Shown: positions 53,863 through 62,140, numbered from the stretch's first letter. The stretch is 64,000 bases of DNA from Pedobacter petrophilus (GCF_009674725.1 NZ_WKKH01000015.1:51913-115912), one strand, 5' to 3'. Translations and numbers: made by a program. The notes: generated by a model from the letters alone, not told the origin.

Positions 53863-55527
53863 GTGAAACGCCCTATCATAATACTATCGTCTATTATATT
53901 CTTATTCTCATGTCTGGATAGGAACCATAAAGTTAAAACTCAAAAAGAACAAACAAACCCTTTTTACGACAGAGCATTTGAATATTTAAAAAAGGATAAA
54001 AGTAAAGAAGCTTTTTCCCAATTTGATAAAGCAAAAGATCTTTTTCTACTGCAGAGAGATAGTTTAGGTGTTGGAAAATGCCTTTTAAATATGGCAATTA
54101 TATCAACTAATAACGGAGATTTTTTCGGCGGTCAAGAAATATCTCTTAACGCATCTTCATATTTTGACAAAAAAATAAAAGAGCATGACATATATAATAA
54201 ATCAAACCTAAATAATCTTGGCTTTGCCACAGAAAATTTAAAAGACTACAGTCAAGCTATTGTATTTTATACTGAAGCTTTAGATTATATTTCTGGTAAA
54301 ATTCCAGAGACCATTCTTAAAAATAACATTGCAAATGTTTATAGGAAAAGAGGAGCCTATCAAAAAGCAATAGAGATTTATCAAAATCTTCTAAAGCAAC
54401 AAACTAACAAAAATATATCTGCAAAGATATTATCAAATCTTGCTTTAACGAAGTGGCTACAAAACTCGAATTATCAAGCTGCACCGCAATTATTAAAGGC
54501 ACTAGAGATGCGCAAAGAAGATAATGATTTATTAGGTCTAAATGCTAGCTATGCACATCTTGCTGATTATTATACGATAAAGATGCCTGATTCTGCTTTA
54601 TTTTATGCTATCATGAGGTATCAAAATTCTAAAGTAATAAACAGTGTTGATGACCGTTTAGAAGCTTTACAAAAACTTATCAAACTGAGTCCTCCTGAAG
54701 AAACAAAGCACTATTTTCAAACCTATCAAGCTCTTGATGATAGCATAAGGACAGTACGTGTAGCCGCTAAAAACCAATTTGCAGTAATTCGTTACCAAAC
54801 GGAAAAACAGAAGGCAGATAACATAACCCTACAAAAAGAGAACGGTGATAAGAAATACCAAATCATTATCATCTCTTCAGTAGCATTATTCATCTTAGTA
54901 AGTGGCATTTTCTGGTATCGGAAACGTAAACGGGATATTGAAACACAGAGCCAAAAAGCCATTACTGAAAGTAAATTAAAGACTTCAAAAAAAGTTCATG
55001 ATGTGGTAGCCAACGGGTTATACCGGGTAATGACAGAGATTGAAAATCAGCACGATCTGGATCGAAATCATGTACTGGATAAGATTGAGGATCTTTATGA
55101 GAAATCGCGGGATATCTCTTATGAAAAACCAATGGAAGTGAATAAGCCTTTTCACGAAAGGCTTTCTGAATTGCTCACTTCATTTGCCACAGAAACCAGA
55201 AAAGTATTGATTGCCGGGAATGATGCCGAATTATGGCTGAAAGTAAGTGAGCAAACTAAATACGAAATCGAGCACATTATTCAGGAGCTAATGGTGAATA
55301 TGAAAAAACATAGCCAGGCCAGCAATGTTGCCATGAGGTTTGAAAATAATGGTGAACAGATCAAAATTTATTATACCGATAACGGTGTAGGAATGCCGAA
55401 AGGCAAACAATTTAATAACGGCTTGCGGAATACGGGAAACCGTATAGAAGAAATTAACGGAGCAATTATCTTTGATACCGAAGTGGAGAAAGGACTTAAA
55501 ATCCAGATCTTATTTCCTATTTCCTAA
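53863..55527 (+). CDS. TPR-containing sensor histidine kinase with lipoprotein-type signal
   Basis: A 554-residue membrane kinase starting at GTG 53863. The N-terminus MKRPIIILSSIIFLFSC ends in a lipobox-like LFSC (Cys17). TPR repeats fill about residues 28-270 (AFEYLKKDKSKEAFSQFDKA, NNIANVYRKRGAYQKAIEIYQNL). One membrane helix follows (about 327-348), then the dimerisation helix with the likely phosphorylated His379 (KKVHDVVANGLYRVM). A HATPase domain carries DNGVGMP and GLRNTGNRI. This type senses in the periplasm through TPRs. The response regulator starts 6 bases after its stop codon. Confidence 0.9.
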   Translation: MKRPIIILSSIIFLFSCLDRNHKVKTQKEQTNPFYDRAFEYLKKDKSKEAFSQFDKAKDLFLLQRDSLGVGKCLLNMAIISTNNGDFFGGQEISLNASSYFDKKIKEHDIYNKSNLNNLGFATENLKDYSQAIVFYTEALDYISGKIPETILKNNIANVYRKRGAYQKAIEIYQNLLKQQTNKNISAKILSNLALTKWLQNSNYQAAPQLLKALEMRKEDNDLLGLNASYAHLADYYTIKMPDSALFYAIMRYQNSKVINSVDDRLEALQKLIKLSPPEETKHYFQTYQALDDSIRTVRVAAKNQFAVIRYQTEKQKADNITLQKENGDKKYQIIIISSVALFILVSGIFWYRKRKRDIETQSQKAITESKLKTSKKVHDVVANGLYRVMTEIENQHDLDRNHVLDKIEDLYEKSRDISYEKPMEVNKPFHERLSELLTSFATETRKVLIAGNDAELWLKVSEQTKYEIEHIIQELMVNMKKHSQASNVAMRFENNGEQIKIYYTDNGVGMPKGKQFNNGLRNTGNRIEEINGAIIFDTEVEKGLKIQILFPIS

Positions 55528-55533
55528 ATATTA

Positions 55534-56205
55534 ATGATGATGTTTAAAAGCGTATTAATTGCAGAAGACCAAGAAATGACCAGCATTTCTGTGCGTAAAA
55601 CTTTAGAAGACCTGAATATTACAAGAGCCGAATACACCTATTATTGCGACGATGCATTAATGCATATTAGAAAAAACCTACAAGGCGAAGCTCCGTTTGA
55701 TTTATTAATCACCGATCTTTCTTTCGAGGAAGACCACCGAAAACAAGAAATTGCCGGAGGCGTAGAACTTATTGATGCCGTGAGGAAAATAGCCCCCAAT
55801 ATTAAAGTGCTCGTATTCTCCGCTGAAAACAAACCTGCGCTTATTGACGACCTTTTTAAAAAGCATGGCATCAATGGTTTCGTACGTAAAGCACGTCATG
55901 ATGCTAAAGACCTGAAGCTGGCAATTGATGCCTTAGCGAAAGGCAGAACTTATCTCTCACCAGATCTAAAACAGAGTGTAAAGCAAAAAAACACTTTTGA
56001 ATTTACCAGTTACGACATCACCATTATCTCCTTGCTCTCTCAAGGTACACTTCAAAAAAACATTCCATCTTACTTGCAGGAAAACGACATTAAACCATCT
56101 GGACTGAGTAGTGTAGAGAAAAGGTTAAATATGATGAAAGAAGTTTTGGAATTTTCTAAAAATGAGCAATTGGTAGCTTACTGCAAAGATTTTGGGATTA
56201 TCTAA
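55534..56205 (+). CDS. Response regulator with divergent C-terminal domain
   Basis: A 223-residue cytoplasmic regulator. The receiver domain (about residues 4-130) has acidic AEDQE near the start, the phosphoacceptor Asp61 in LLITDLSF and the conserved Lys in FVRKARHD. The C-terminal 75 residues are helical (ITIISLLSQGTLQKNIPSYL and VEKRLNMMKEVLEF), like a strongly diverged LuxR-type DNA-binding domain. ATGs at 55534, 55537 and 55540 are all possible starts. Cotranscribed with the TPR kinase. Confidence 0.88.
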   Translation: MMMFKSVLIAEDQEMTSISVRKTLEDLNITRAEYTYYCDDALMHIRKNLQGEAPFDLLITDLSFEEDHRKQEIAGGVELIDAVRKIAPNIKVLVFSAENKPALIDDLFKKHGINGFVRKARHDAKDLKLAIDALAKGRTYLSPDLKQSVKQKNTFEFTSYDITIISLLSQGTLQKNIPSYLQENDIKPSGLSSVEKRLNMMKEVLEFSKNEQLVAYCKDFGII

Positions 56206-56652
56206 ACCACTTGCAGGGGTTCAAATATTTCAGATCGTTTAACCGCAAAAATTTCCGTGTACTGAAACGAGCCTGCATCATCATTATTAGTGATATCAAA
56301 ATTTGTCATGTTGAGCTTGTCGAAATACTGGTAATTGTTTGGTTCTTTATTATCAAGAATAAAGAACGAGCCCTTCGGCGGCTAGCCGAGAAAAGCCAGC
56401 GCAGCGAAAAAACAGTCTCTTTCCGCCTAGCAGCCCCTATTGATGATCTTCTATCTTTTTTCAAATAATTATCGTTTTACGGTTTCCCGTATAAAAACCC
56501 ATTCGCTCATCATTAATTTTGAGGCAAGAAAAATCACCCAAAAATATATCCCATTAACAATTAGCGCTCGGAAAATGTAGGGGTTGCCTTGAGGTTTGAA
56601 AAAGCCGGCAACCTCACATTTTAAATTTTTGTAAAAAATTTTCTAACATCCC
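56206..56652. other. Intergenic region with a dispersed-repeat copy
   Basis: GTCATGTTGAGCTTGTCGAAAT at 56305-56326 is a copy of the element family seen at 15.2 and 47.2 kb. Downstream, CCCTTCGGCGGCTAGCCGAG (about 56371) can form a hairpin. A plus-strand frame at 56211-56468 translates this repeat and is not a convincing gene. Nothing else seen. Confidence 0.6.
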
Positions 56653-56862
56653 ATGAAAACTATTTTCTTATCTCTGTTCTTTCTGGCAATGGCCACTTGC
56701 AAAGAAACCACAACAGTTTACCTTTGCAACAGCGATGGCGGCAAAAAATATCACCTTCGCACCGATTGTCGTGGCTTGAGCAATTGCCATTACCAGCTGA
56801 TATCAGTTACTTTAGAAGAAGCAAAAAAACAAGGCAAGACCTTATGCAAATGGGAAAAATAA
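56653..56862 (+). CDS. Small cysteine-containing exported protein
   Basis: A 69-residue product. A hydrophobic N-terminus (MKTIFLSLFFLAMATC) is followed by VYLCNSDGGKKYHLRTDCRGLSNCHY and a C-terminal GKTLCKWE. The arrangement of four cysteines in the mature part with KYHLxxDCRGL suggests a small disulfide or metal-binding fold; I recall similar short hypotheticals in this phylum. Its end overlaps the start of the secreted nuclease gene by about 13 bases, so both are translated from one message. Confidence 0.75.
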   Translation: MKTIFLSLFFLAMATCKETTTVYLCNSDGGKKYHLRTDCRGLSNCHYQLISVTLEEAKKQGKTLCKWEK

Positions 56863-57365
56863 CGACACTTTTTTTACTTCTGTTGATTCAGCCTTTTTTA
56901 CAAAAGACAGAATTGCAGGAGCTAAACCTTAAAAATCAAACTTTCAGCGCTAAAGTAGTCCGCATTATGGATGGTGACACCATGGAAGTTTTATACCAGA
57001 AAACACCAATCAAAATACGTTTGGCACATATTGATTGTCCGGAGAAACGCCGGTCTCAGCCTTTTGGCAACAACGCAAAGCAAGCATTATCCGATTTATG
57101 CTTCGGGCAATATGTAATCATATATAGGCAGAAATACGACCGGTATAGGCGGTTAATTGCGGTGGTCAAAAATCAAAAAAAACAAATCCTTAATCAGGAA
57201 ATGATCAGGCAGGGAATGGCATGGCATTACAAAAAATATTCTACTGATGCTGGTTATGCACAGCTTGAAATTACTGCAAGGAAAAACAAAGCAGGTCTAT
57301 GGCGTGATGCAAACCCAATTGCGCCCTGGGATTGGCGTAAGCCGAAACCAAAACTGCATGTTTAA
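56850..57365 (+). CDS. Thermonuclease (SNase) family nuclease
   Basis: A nuclease of about 171 residues. Starting at ATG 56850 (or 56844), a hydrophobic segment (ITTLFLLLLIQPFLQ) suggests export. The SNase fold shows VVRIMDGDTMEVL with catalytic Asp residues, IKIRLAHIDCPEKRRSQPFG with the catalytic Arg and Glu, and the second Arg in KYDRYRRLIAVV. The frame extends further upstream, but those residues overlap the small cysteine protein gene and look unlike the family. Convergent to the repeat-array transcription unit. Confidence 0.9.
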   Translation: MGKITTLFLLLLIQPFLQKTELQELNLKNQTFSAKVVRIMDGDTMEVLYQKTPIKIRLAHIDCPEKRRSQPFGNNAKQALSDLCFGQYVIIYRQKYDRYRRLIAVVKNQKKQILNQEMIRQGMAWHYKKYSTDAGYAQLEITARKNKAGLWRDANPIAPWDWRKPKPKLHV

Positions 57366-57406
57366 TTTCCGTCGAGATTAATCCCGCAAAAAAACAGAAT
57401 AAAAGA

Positions 57407-57439
57407 AAACGGGAATCATCCTATGGACGACTCCCGTTT
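57407..57439 (-). terminator. Minus-strand terminator, array unit 1
   Basis: Minus-strand stem of 15 pairs (with two G-U) between 57439-57425 and 57421-57407, loop of 3 bases, followed by TTTCTTTT in minus orientation. Confidence 0.82.
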
Positions 57440-57655
57440 AATCTAAATTAACGCTCTCCATATAAAGACGAGAATTTAACCGCTTTATTGTATCAACCTG
57501 AAAATATTTCTAATATATTTCTCTCAGGCTTATTTAAGACTGATCTCGTGGCGGTTGCCAAGACAATTTAACCATGAATAAAAAGATTTAGAATTTTTGA
57601 AGCAGCCCCTGAAAGAGGGTATCGGCTTGCAGCTATTAAATTGGACTAAAAAGGA

Positions 57656-57689
57656 AAACGGGAATCATCCTTATGGACGACTCCCGTTT
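57656..57689 (-). terminator. Minus-strand terminator, array unit 2
   Basis: Same stem as unit 1 with a 4-base loop, followed by TTTCCTTTTT in minus orientation. Confidence 0.85.
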
Positions 57690-57903
57690 AATCTAAATTA
57701 ACGCTCTCCATATAAAGACGGCAATTTTCAATCATTATTGTATCAACCTGAAAATATTTTTAAAATATTTCCCTCAGGCTGATTTAAGTTGCTCTCGCGG
57801 CGGTTGCGAAAGCAATTTGACCATAAATAAAAAGATTTAGAATTTTTGAAGCAGCCCCTGAAAGAGGGTATCGCTTGCAGAGATTAAATTGGACTAAAAA
57901 GGA

Positions 57904-57937
57904 AAACGGGAATCATCCTTATGGACGACTCCCGTTT
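57904..57937 (-). terminator. Minus-strand terminator, array unit 3
   Basis: Identical stem and loop to unit 2, followed by TTTCCTTTTT in minus orientation. Confidence 0.85.
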
Positions 57938-58153
57938 AATCTAAATTAACGCTCTCCATATAAAGACGGCAATTTTCAATCATTATTGTATCGACCTGAA
58001 AATATTTTTAAAATATTTCTCTCCGGCTTATTTAAGACTGATCCCGTGGCGGTTGCGAAAGCAATTGATCACTAATAAAAAGATTTAGAATTTTTGAAGC
58101 AGTCTCTGATAGAGGGTATCAACTTGCAGCTATTAAATTGGACTAAAAAAGGA

Positions 58154-58187
58154 AAACGGGAATCATCCTTATGGACGACTCCCGTTT
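58154..58187 (-). terminator. Minus-strand terminator, array unit 4
   Basis: Identical stem to units 2 and 3. Its first bases overlap the TAA stop codon of the 38-aa ORF, so terminator and ORF form one compact gene. Confidence 0.87.
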
Positions 58188-58302
58188 AATCTAAATTAAC
58201 GCTCTCCATATAAAGACGGCAATTTTCGATCATTATTGTATCGACCTGAAAATATTTCTGTTTTTCTAAAACTTTAAGTCCTTTAAAACTGGAATTATCC
58301 AT
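58186..58302 (-). CDS. 38-residue ORF with leader-peptide-like N-terminus
   Basis: ATG at 58302, stop at 58186. The product begins MDNSSFKGLKVLEKQKYFQV and ends RLYMESVNLD. The FKGLKVLEK pattern resembles the leaders of Bacteroidota bacteriocin/RiPP precursors, which typically read like NFKGLKVLSK...GG, but no double glycine follows. A -7-like TTAATTTG (minus strand, plus 58312-58319, one mismatch to TAnnTTTG) lies 9 bases before the ATG, and a terminator abuts the stop. The last 22 or so codons are repeated downstream in each array unit without a start. Divergent to the sigma factor gene. Confidence 0.5.
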   Translation of the reverse strand: MDNSSFKGLKVLEKQKYFQVDTIMIENCRLYMESVNLD

Positions 58303-58547
58303 TACAATTGCCAAATTAATGTACAAAAGCAATGTAGAAAATGCTTTCCTCAATTAAACGCCATGCTTCTCATCCAACTGATCATGAGATATTTATCAAT
58401 TTAAAATCAATTTTTTTAACAATCTTTAAGCAGATTGTCCGCTGCTTAGTAATTATTTCAAAAAAAACCGGTTTCCTGATGCAACATTATTAACCATCTT
58501 GCGACTACAAGATAGAAAACATTAGAACGACGATAACTAAACGCTAC
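58303..58547. other. Divergent intergenic region of the 38-aa ORF and the sigma gene
   Basis: AT-rich, 245 bp. It holds the -7-like element of the minus-strand ORF at 58312-58319. I could not identify a clear promoter for the sigma factor gene. No further gene seen. Confidence 0.5.
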
Positions 58548-59108
58548 TTGCTTCAAAAAGACTACATATCTGATACGGAATTCATTTCAATGTGCCTGGA
58601 AGGTAAAGATTCTGGCTATACCGGATTGTACAACCGCTATGCTAAAGGAATTTTCAACTCGATTAGCCGGCTGATTTCGCATAGCGCTGAAGCCGAAGAT
58701 ATTTTGCAGGAAACTTTTTTTACGGCTTTTAGTGACCCGAAGCGATTGACCAACATTAATAGTTTTGAAGCATGGGTAAGAAGAATGGCGATTAACAAAT
58801 CTATCTCTCATTTGCGGCGGAGAAAGCTGCTTTTTTCAGACCTGGGCGAGCAGGAGCTTAGGGCGGAAGCAGATTACGACCTCAGGGCTGACGAGATTTT
58901 TGAAAACAGAGTAGAAGATGTACGCCGTTGTATTAATGAACTTTCGGATGGTTACAAAACAATAATAAACCTGTATCTCTTCGAAAAAATGACTCAGGAA
59001 GAAATTGCAGTGCTACTGGAGATTGCACCAGCAACAGTGAGAACACAATACCACAGGGCAAAAAAGAAAATATTAGTATCACTAAAGGATAAAGCTTATT
59101 ATGAATGA
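58548..59108 (+). CDS. ECF-type RNA polymerase sigma factor
   Basis: A 186-residue sigma-70 family protein of the ECF group. Region 2 reads LYNRYAKGIFNSISRLI...AEDILQETFFTAF (about residues 25-65), followed by WVRRMAINKSISHLRRRK. Region 4 is INLYLFEKMTQEEIAVLL with the helix-turn-helix APATVRTQYHRAKKKI. The start is TTG 58548. It overlaps the following anti-sigma candidate by 8 bases, so they are translationally coupled. Confidence 0.9.
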   Translation: MLQKDYISDTEFISMCLEGKDSGYTGLYNRYAKGIFNSISRLISHSAEAEDILQETFFTAFSDPKRLTNINSFEAWVRRMAINKSISHLRRRKLLFSDLGEQELRAEADYDLRADEIFENRVEDVRRCINELSDGYKTIINLYLFEKMTQEEIAVLLEIAPATVRTQYHRAKKKILVSLKDKAYYE

Positions 59109-59898
59109 TCCGATAAAAGATTTTGTGGACCAGCACCGGGAAGATTTTGATCATCTGGAGGCACCACTGTTTGACCTTGCCGGATTAAAGGCTAAACTGG
59201 CTCAAAATCCCACGCCTGAAAAGACCCGGGTTTTAAGTATAAAACCCGCACGTTGGGTAGCAGCCGCTGCTGTTTTACTGGTAATTGCTTCAGGATTTTG
59301 GTTCTTCAACAGAACAGAAGGGGCGAAAAAGCCTGAGCAGCATCTGGCAATAAACAAAGGCAAAAACGCAAAAAAAACAGATGCGAAGCCATTAGTAAAG
59401 GTAATTACCAATGAGAAAAAACAGGTTCAGTTTGCTACACAAAAAGCAGTTCCCCGGGTAAAAAAGTATAGCCTTAAAAACCAGCTTCCGCCCATAGCGC
59501 AACTCGATCCAATATTCAATAAACAATTGAACGACAGTACTTCATCAAGCACCCGGTTAGCTGCTGTTTTAGCCATCAAAAAGAGCGGCTTCATCAGTTA
59601 TGATCTTCTTGACCGGCTGGCCAATACAATTCAAAATGATCGAAATAGTAATGTCCGTTTGGCGGCACTCAGTATTTTGGAAAAATATCAGCAAGATGCA
59701 CATGTTTCCAACCTGTTGGTAAAGGCGCTTAATCATCAGGATGATCCAATGGTACAGCTATCGCTGGTTAACCTTTTGGGCAGAATGCAACACATTAAAA
59801 TTGATGAACAACTTTATGCCTTAGTGAACGATCCATCAACAATGGAAGCCGTAAAAGATGAGGCTTATCAGATTCTACTTAAGGAAAATAAATTTTAA
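59101..59898 (+). CDS. Membrane protein with HEAT repeats, candidate anti-sigma factor
   Basis: A 265-residue protein. The first 48 residues are cytoplasmic (MNDPIKDFVDQHREDFDHLE, resembling anti-sigma N-termini). One membrane segment (WVAAAAVLLVIASGFWFF, about 51-68) and a basic linker follow, and residues 140-265 contain HEAT-like helices (TRLAAVLAIKKSG, NVRLAALSILEKYQ, VQLSLVNLLGRMQ). Position right after the sigma gene with an 8-base overlap supports an anti-sigma role. The HEAT domain would then be the periplasmic sensor. Confidence 0.78.
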   Translation: MNDPIKDFVDQHREDFDHLEAPLFDLAGLKAKLAQNPTPEKTRVLSIKPARWVAAAAVLLVIASGFWFFNRTEGAKKPEQHLAINKGKNAKKTDAKPLVKVITNEKKQVQFATQKAVPRVKKYSLKNQLPPIAQLDPIFNKQLNDSTSSSTRLAAVLAIKKSGFISYDLLDRLANTIQNDRNSNVRLAALSILEKYQQDAHVSNLLVKALNHQDDPMVQLSLVNLLGRMQHIKIDEQLYALVNDPSTMEAVKDEAYQILLKENKF

Positions 59899-59918
59899 TC
59901 ACCGAAAAAAAATTAAAT

Positions 59919-60824
59919 ATGAAACCACAACTAGCCTTATTATTTGCGTTATTCGCCATCACCTTATCTGCATCGGCACAGAAAGAATATAAACTCGCTA
60001 AAAGCAGCGGCAAATTGAACCTCAACATTAGCGGCGCAACGGTAGAGGGTTACGATGGAAACGAAATCATATTTTCTCTTCCTGAAAATCAGGAGGATGA
60101 GGTTGATGAGCGTGCTAAAGGTTTGAAAGCATTTAACAGTTCGGGGTTTAAAGACAATAGCGGCCTTGGCTTTGATGTTACGGTGAAGGGAGACGATATT
60201 AATGTAAATCCGGTTAGCTTAGTTAACCAACCAAAACTGATCATCAAATTACCTCGAAATATCCGCGTTTCCTTTAGCAATAACAGCAATATTTACCAGG
60301 ATACCGTAATCCTGAAAAATCTAAAAACGGAGATAGATGTATCCGTAACCGGTAATGATATTGTACTCATTAATAATGTGGGCCCGATGAATATCAAAAC
60401 CTTACACGGCTCGGTTGATGCTTCCTTTCCCACCAACCTAACAGGCCCCATCTCTATTATTTCTGTGCATGGGCATGTTGATGTTGCCCTTCCTGTTTCA
60501 GCAAAAGCAAGTGTTGAAGCAATAAGTAATTATGGCAAAATCTATGCGGCTGATGATTTAAAAATTGCAATAAACCCGGTTGCTGAACAAAAAACAAACA
60601 TAACAGGGTTAAACATAAACAAAGTGGTTGTAGTAAAAAGAGTTCAATCTTTAACTATCAAAAAGACGGAAACCACTGGTGAAAATGAAGATGGAAATAC
60701 TTCGTCATTTGGCGATGACGTTGGAATTAATGCAGAATCACTTAATGGAAAAATAAATGGCGGAGGCATCGATCTCATTCTCAAATCTAATCACGGTAAC
60801 ATTTACATCAGGGAAAAAAAATAA
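59919..60824 (+). CDS. Secreted DUF4097-like beta-repeat protein
   Basis: A 301-residue exported protein. A signal peptide (MKPQLALLFALFAITLSASA-Q) precedes a beta-helix-like region of short strands (IDVSVTGNDIVLINNVGPMNI, IKTLHGSVDASFP, ISIISVHGHVDVALP) typical of DUF4097-type adhesin-like folds. It closes with NGKINGGGIDLILKSNHGNIYI. It follows the anti-sigma candidate by 20 bp and probably belongs to the same operon, perhaps as part of an envelope-stress output. Function unknown. Confidence 0.78.
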   Translation: MKPQLALLFALFAITLSASAQKEYKLAKSSGKLNLNISGATVEGYDGNEIIFSLPENQEDEVDERAKGLKAFNSSGFKDNSGLGFDVTVKGDDINVNPVSLVNQPKLIIKLPRNIRVSFSNNSNIYQDTVILKNLKTEIDVSVTGNDIVLINNVGPMNIKTLHGSVDASFPTNLTGPISIISVHGHVDVALPVSAKASVEAISNYGKIYAADDLKIAINPVAEQKTNITGLNINKVVVVKRVQSLTIKKTETTGENEDGNTSSFGDDVGINAESLNGKINGGGIDLILKSNHGNIYIREKK

Positions 60825-60843
60825 AAATAGAATTTAGCTATAA

Positions 60844-60880
60844 TACAAGGTTTGCCAACTAGCAAGCCTTGTATTTATAA
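60844..60880. terminator. Terminator hairpin after the sigma operon
   Basis: TACAAGGTTTGC (60844-60855) pairs with GCAAGCCTTGTA (60862-60873) with one G-U, then TTTATAAT. Lies between convergent genes. Confidence 0.75.
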
Positions 60881-60909
60881 TCTCGCCGTTTAGGCATTTA
60901 TCAAACCTG

Positions 60910-61299
60910 CTACTTAACCACAGTAGCTTCCAACTCTACTTTCAGGGTTTCAAAAAGGCTTTTTACTTCGATTACTGTTGTCGCCTGCCTGATCCCATGT
61001 TTAACCACCCAATCTTGCAGAATATGAAAACCATCAAAAAATGCATTGATATCGGTATGGTATACATTTAAACGTACAATGTTTTTGCAATCATAATCTG
61101 CCTCAGTAATTAAATGTTCCAGGTTTGCAATGGCCTGGGTAAGCTGCGTGGCCATATCAGCATCACTCGATTTTCCATCCGCATCAATAGCGGTTTGCCC
61201 TGAACAGTATAGCGTGCCGTTTACAGCCTTCACTTCTACCGCCTGTACATAATTTCTTTGATCCTGCCACTTCCATGGGTTTATTGCTCGTGTTTCCAT
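60910..61299 (-). CDS. RidA/YjgF family protein
   Basis: About 129 residues from ATG 61299 (METRAINPWKWQDQRNYVQA). It has the Rid-family trimer fold pattern: LYCSGQTAIDADGKS (about residues 28-42), TQLTQAIANLEHLITEAD and VRLNVYHTDINAFF. RidA proteins hydrolyse reactive enamine/imine intermediates. The C-terminal family residue Glu is not clearly placed, and the conserved Arg sits only in KHGIRQATTVIEV. An upstream ATG at 61338 would add 13 residues. It follows the Crp-type regulator gene on the same strand. Confidence 0.88.
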   Translation of the reverse strand: METRAINPWKWQDQRNYVQAVEVKAVNGTLYCSGQTAIDADGKSSDADMATQLTQAIANLEHLITEADYDCKNIVRLNVYHTDINAFFDGFHILQDWVVKHGIRQATTVIEVKSLFETLKVELEATVVK

Positions 61300-61403
61300 T
61301 TCAAATTGTTTACTTATAGCAATGTTGCTATACCACAAAATTGAGGGAATGGGCGATAAAATCAGTTGCGGTACCTCACCATTTTTAAGTGAGGTTTATC
61401 ACA

Positions 61404-61967
61404 CTAACCGGCCAATCTGCTCAGCGTTTCTCTGGATACACCAAGATAGGCAGCCAGCAATGATTTCGGAACGCGCTGAAATAAAGACGGGTACTGTTTG
61501 AGCAATTGCCCATAACGCTCTTTTGCATTAGCGGTGAGCAATGATAAGATTCGCCTTTGTGCGGCGATGTTGCCAAAATGGGCCTTCTCCAGAAAAAATG
61601 ATTCTACTTTTTGAAGTCCGGCGCACAGTTTTCTATAATCTGCCAGTAAAATGCACAGCACCACCGTATCTTCAATACACTCCAGCGATAGGGTTGCCGG
61701 CGTTTGAGTGAGGTAAGCATGGAAATCACTTTCCCACCAGTCTTCCATGGCAAAAGAAACAATATGCCCTTTACCACTTTCATCATGATGCACCAGCTTA
61801 GTTAACCCTGAAATTAAAAAGTAAGAATACCTGACCATTTCCCCTTCCTGAATAATGAACTGATGTTTTTTATATCGTTTAATTTCGAAATGGCGCTGCA
61901 CAAAATCAAATTCCTCATCTGTTAAGGCGATTTGTTTTTCTATGTGTTTGCGTAAAATTTCGTACAT
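61404..61967 (-). CDS. Crp/Fnr family transcriptional regulator
   Basis: A 187-residue regulator. A cyclic-nucleotide-binding-like domain (about residues 20-115) reads YKKHQFIIQEGEMVRYSYFLISGLTKLV. A C-terminal winged helix ends SLLAAYLGVSRETLSRLAG, a typical recognition helix. The ligand-site arginine and serine of classical CRP are not evident, as is common in this phylum. Directly upstream of the RidA gene (gap about 104 bp), which it may control. Confidence 0.9.
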   Translation of the reverse strand: MYEILRKHIEKQIALTDEEFDFVQRHFEIKRYKKHQFIIQEGEMVRYSYFLISGLTKLVHHDESGKGHIVSFAMEDWWESDFHAYLTQTPATLSLECIEDTVVLCILLADYRKLCAGLQKVESFFLEKAHFGNIAAQRRILSLLTANAKERYGQLLKQYPSLFQRVPKSLLAAYLGVSRETLSRLAG

Positions 61968-62140
61968 GAATCACTGATTATTTTAACGAAGGTAAGCATT
62001 GCTTTCTTTTTCTAACATTAGCTCGACTTGAGGATGCTCCGATTAACACCTTGCAAACCCAGCCAGAAAGATTGCTTCAGCCAATATGGAATGGGCTTCG
62101 CAAGCACGACCAATCGAGAAGGATTTAATTGGCTTATTGG

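Larger units (their letters stand above)
57397..58261 (-). repeat. Tandem array of four ~249-bp units with minus-strand terminators
   Basis: Units start (plus strand) near 57405, 57654, 57902 and 58152; the last is partial and runs into the 38-aa ORF. Each unit contains, read on the minus strand: an upstream AT-rich block, a CCCTcTTTCaGGG hairpin, a TTGCTTTCGC/GCGAGAGCAA-type stem, a CCTGA...AAATATTT hairpin, the coding tail of the 38-aa ORF (YMESVNLD then stop), and a terminator. Mismatches in two stems become G-U pairs only in minus-strand RNA. The terminator halves are almost identical between units, while the other halves differ more, including 1-base indels that rule out conserved coding there. 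Confidence 0.85.

Noticed and set aside
56211..56468. Plus-strand 85-codon frame after the response regulator
   Set aside because: It runs through the dispersed GTCATGTTGAGCTTGTCGAA element and a hairpin; the protein is basic, low in complexity and has no family features.
57540..57660. Long minus-strand frame in array unit 1 (QFNSCKPIPSFRGCFKNS and onward)
   Set aside because: Units 2 and 3 carry a one-base deletion and an in-frame stop in the same stretch, so coding is not conserved between copies.
57397..58261. CRISPR array
   Set aside because: The repeated unit is about 249 bp with no short repeat/unique spacer alternation, and no cas genes are nearby.
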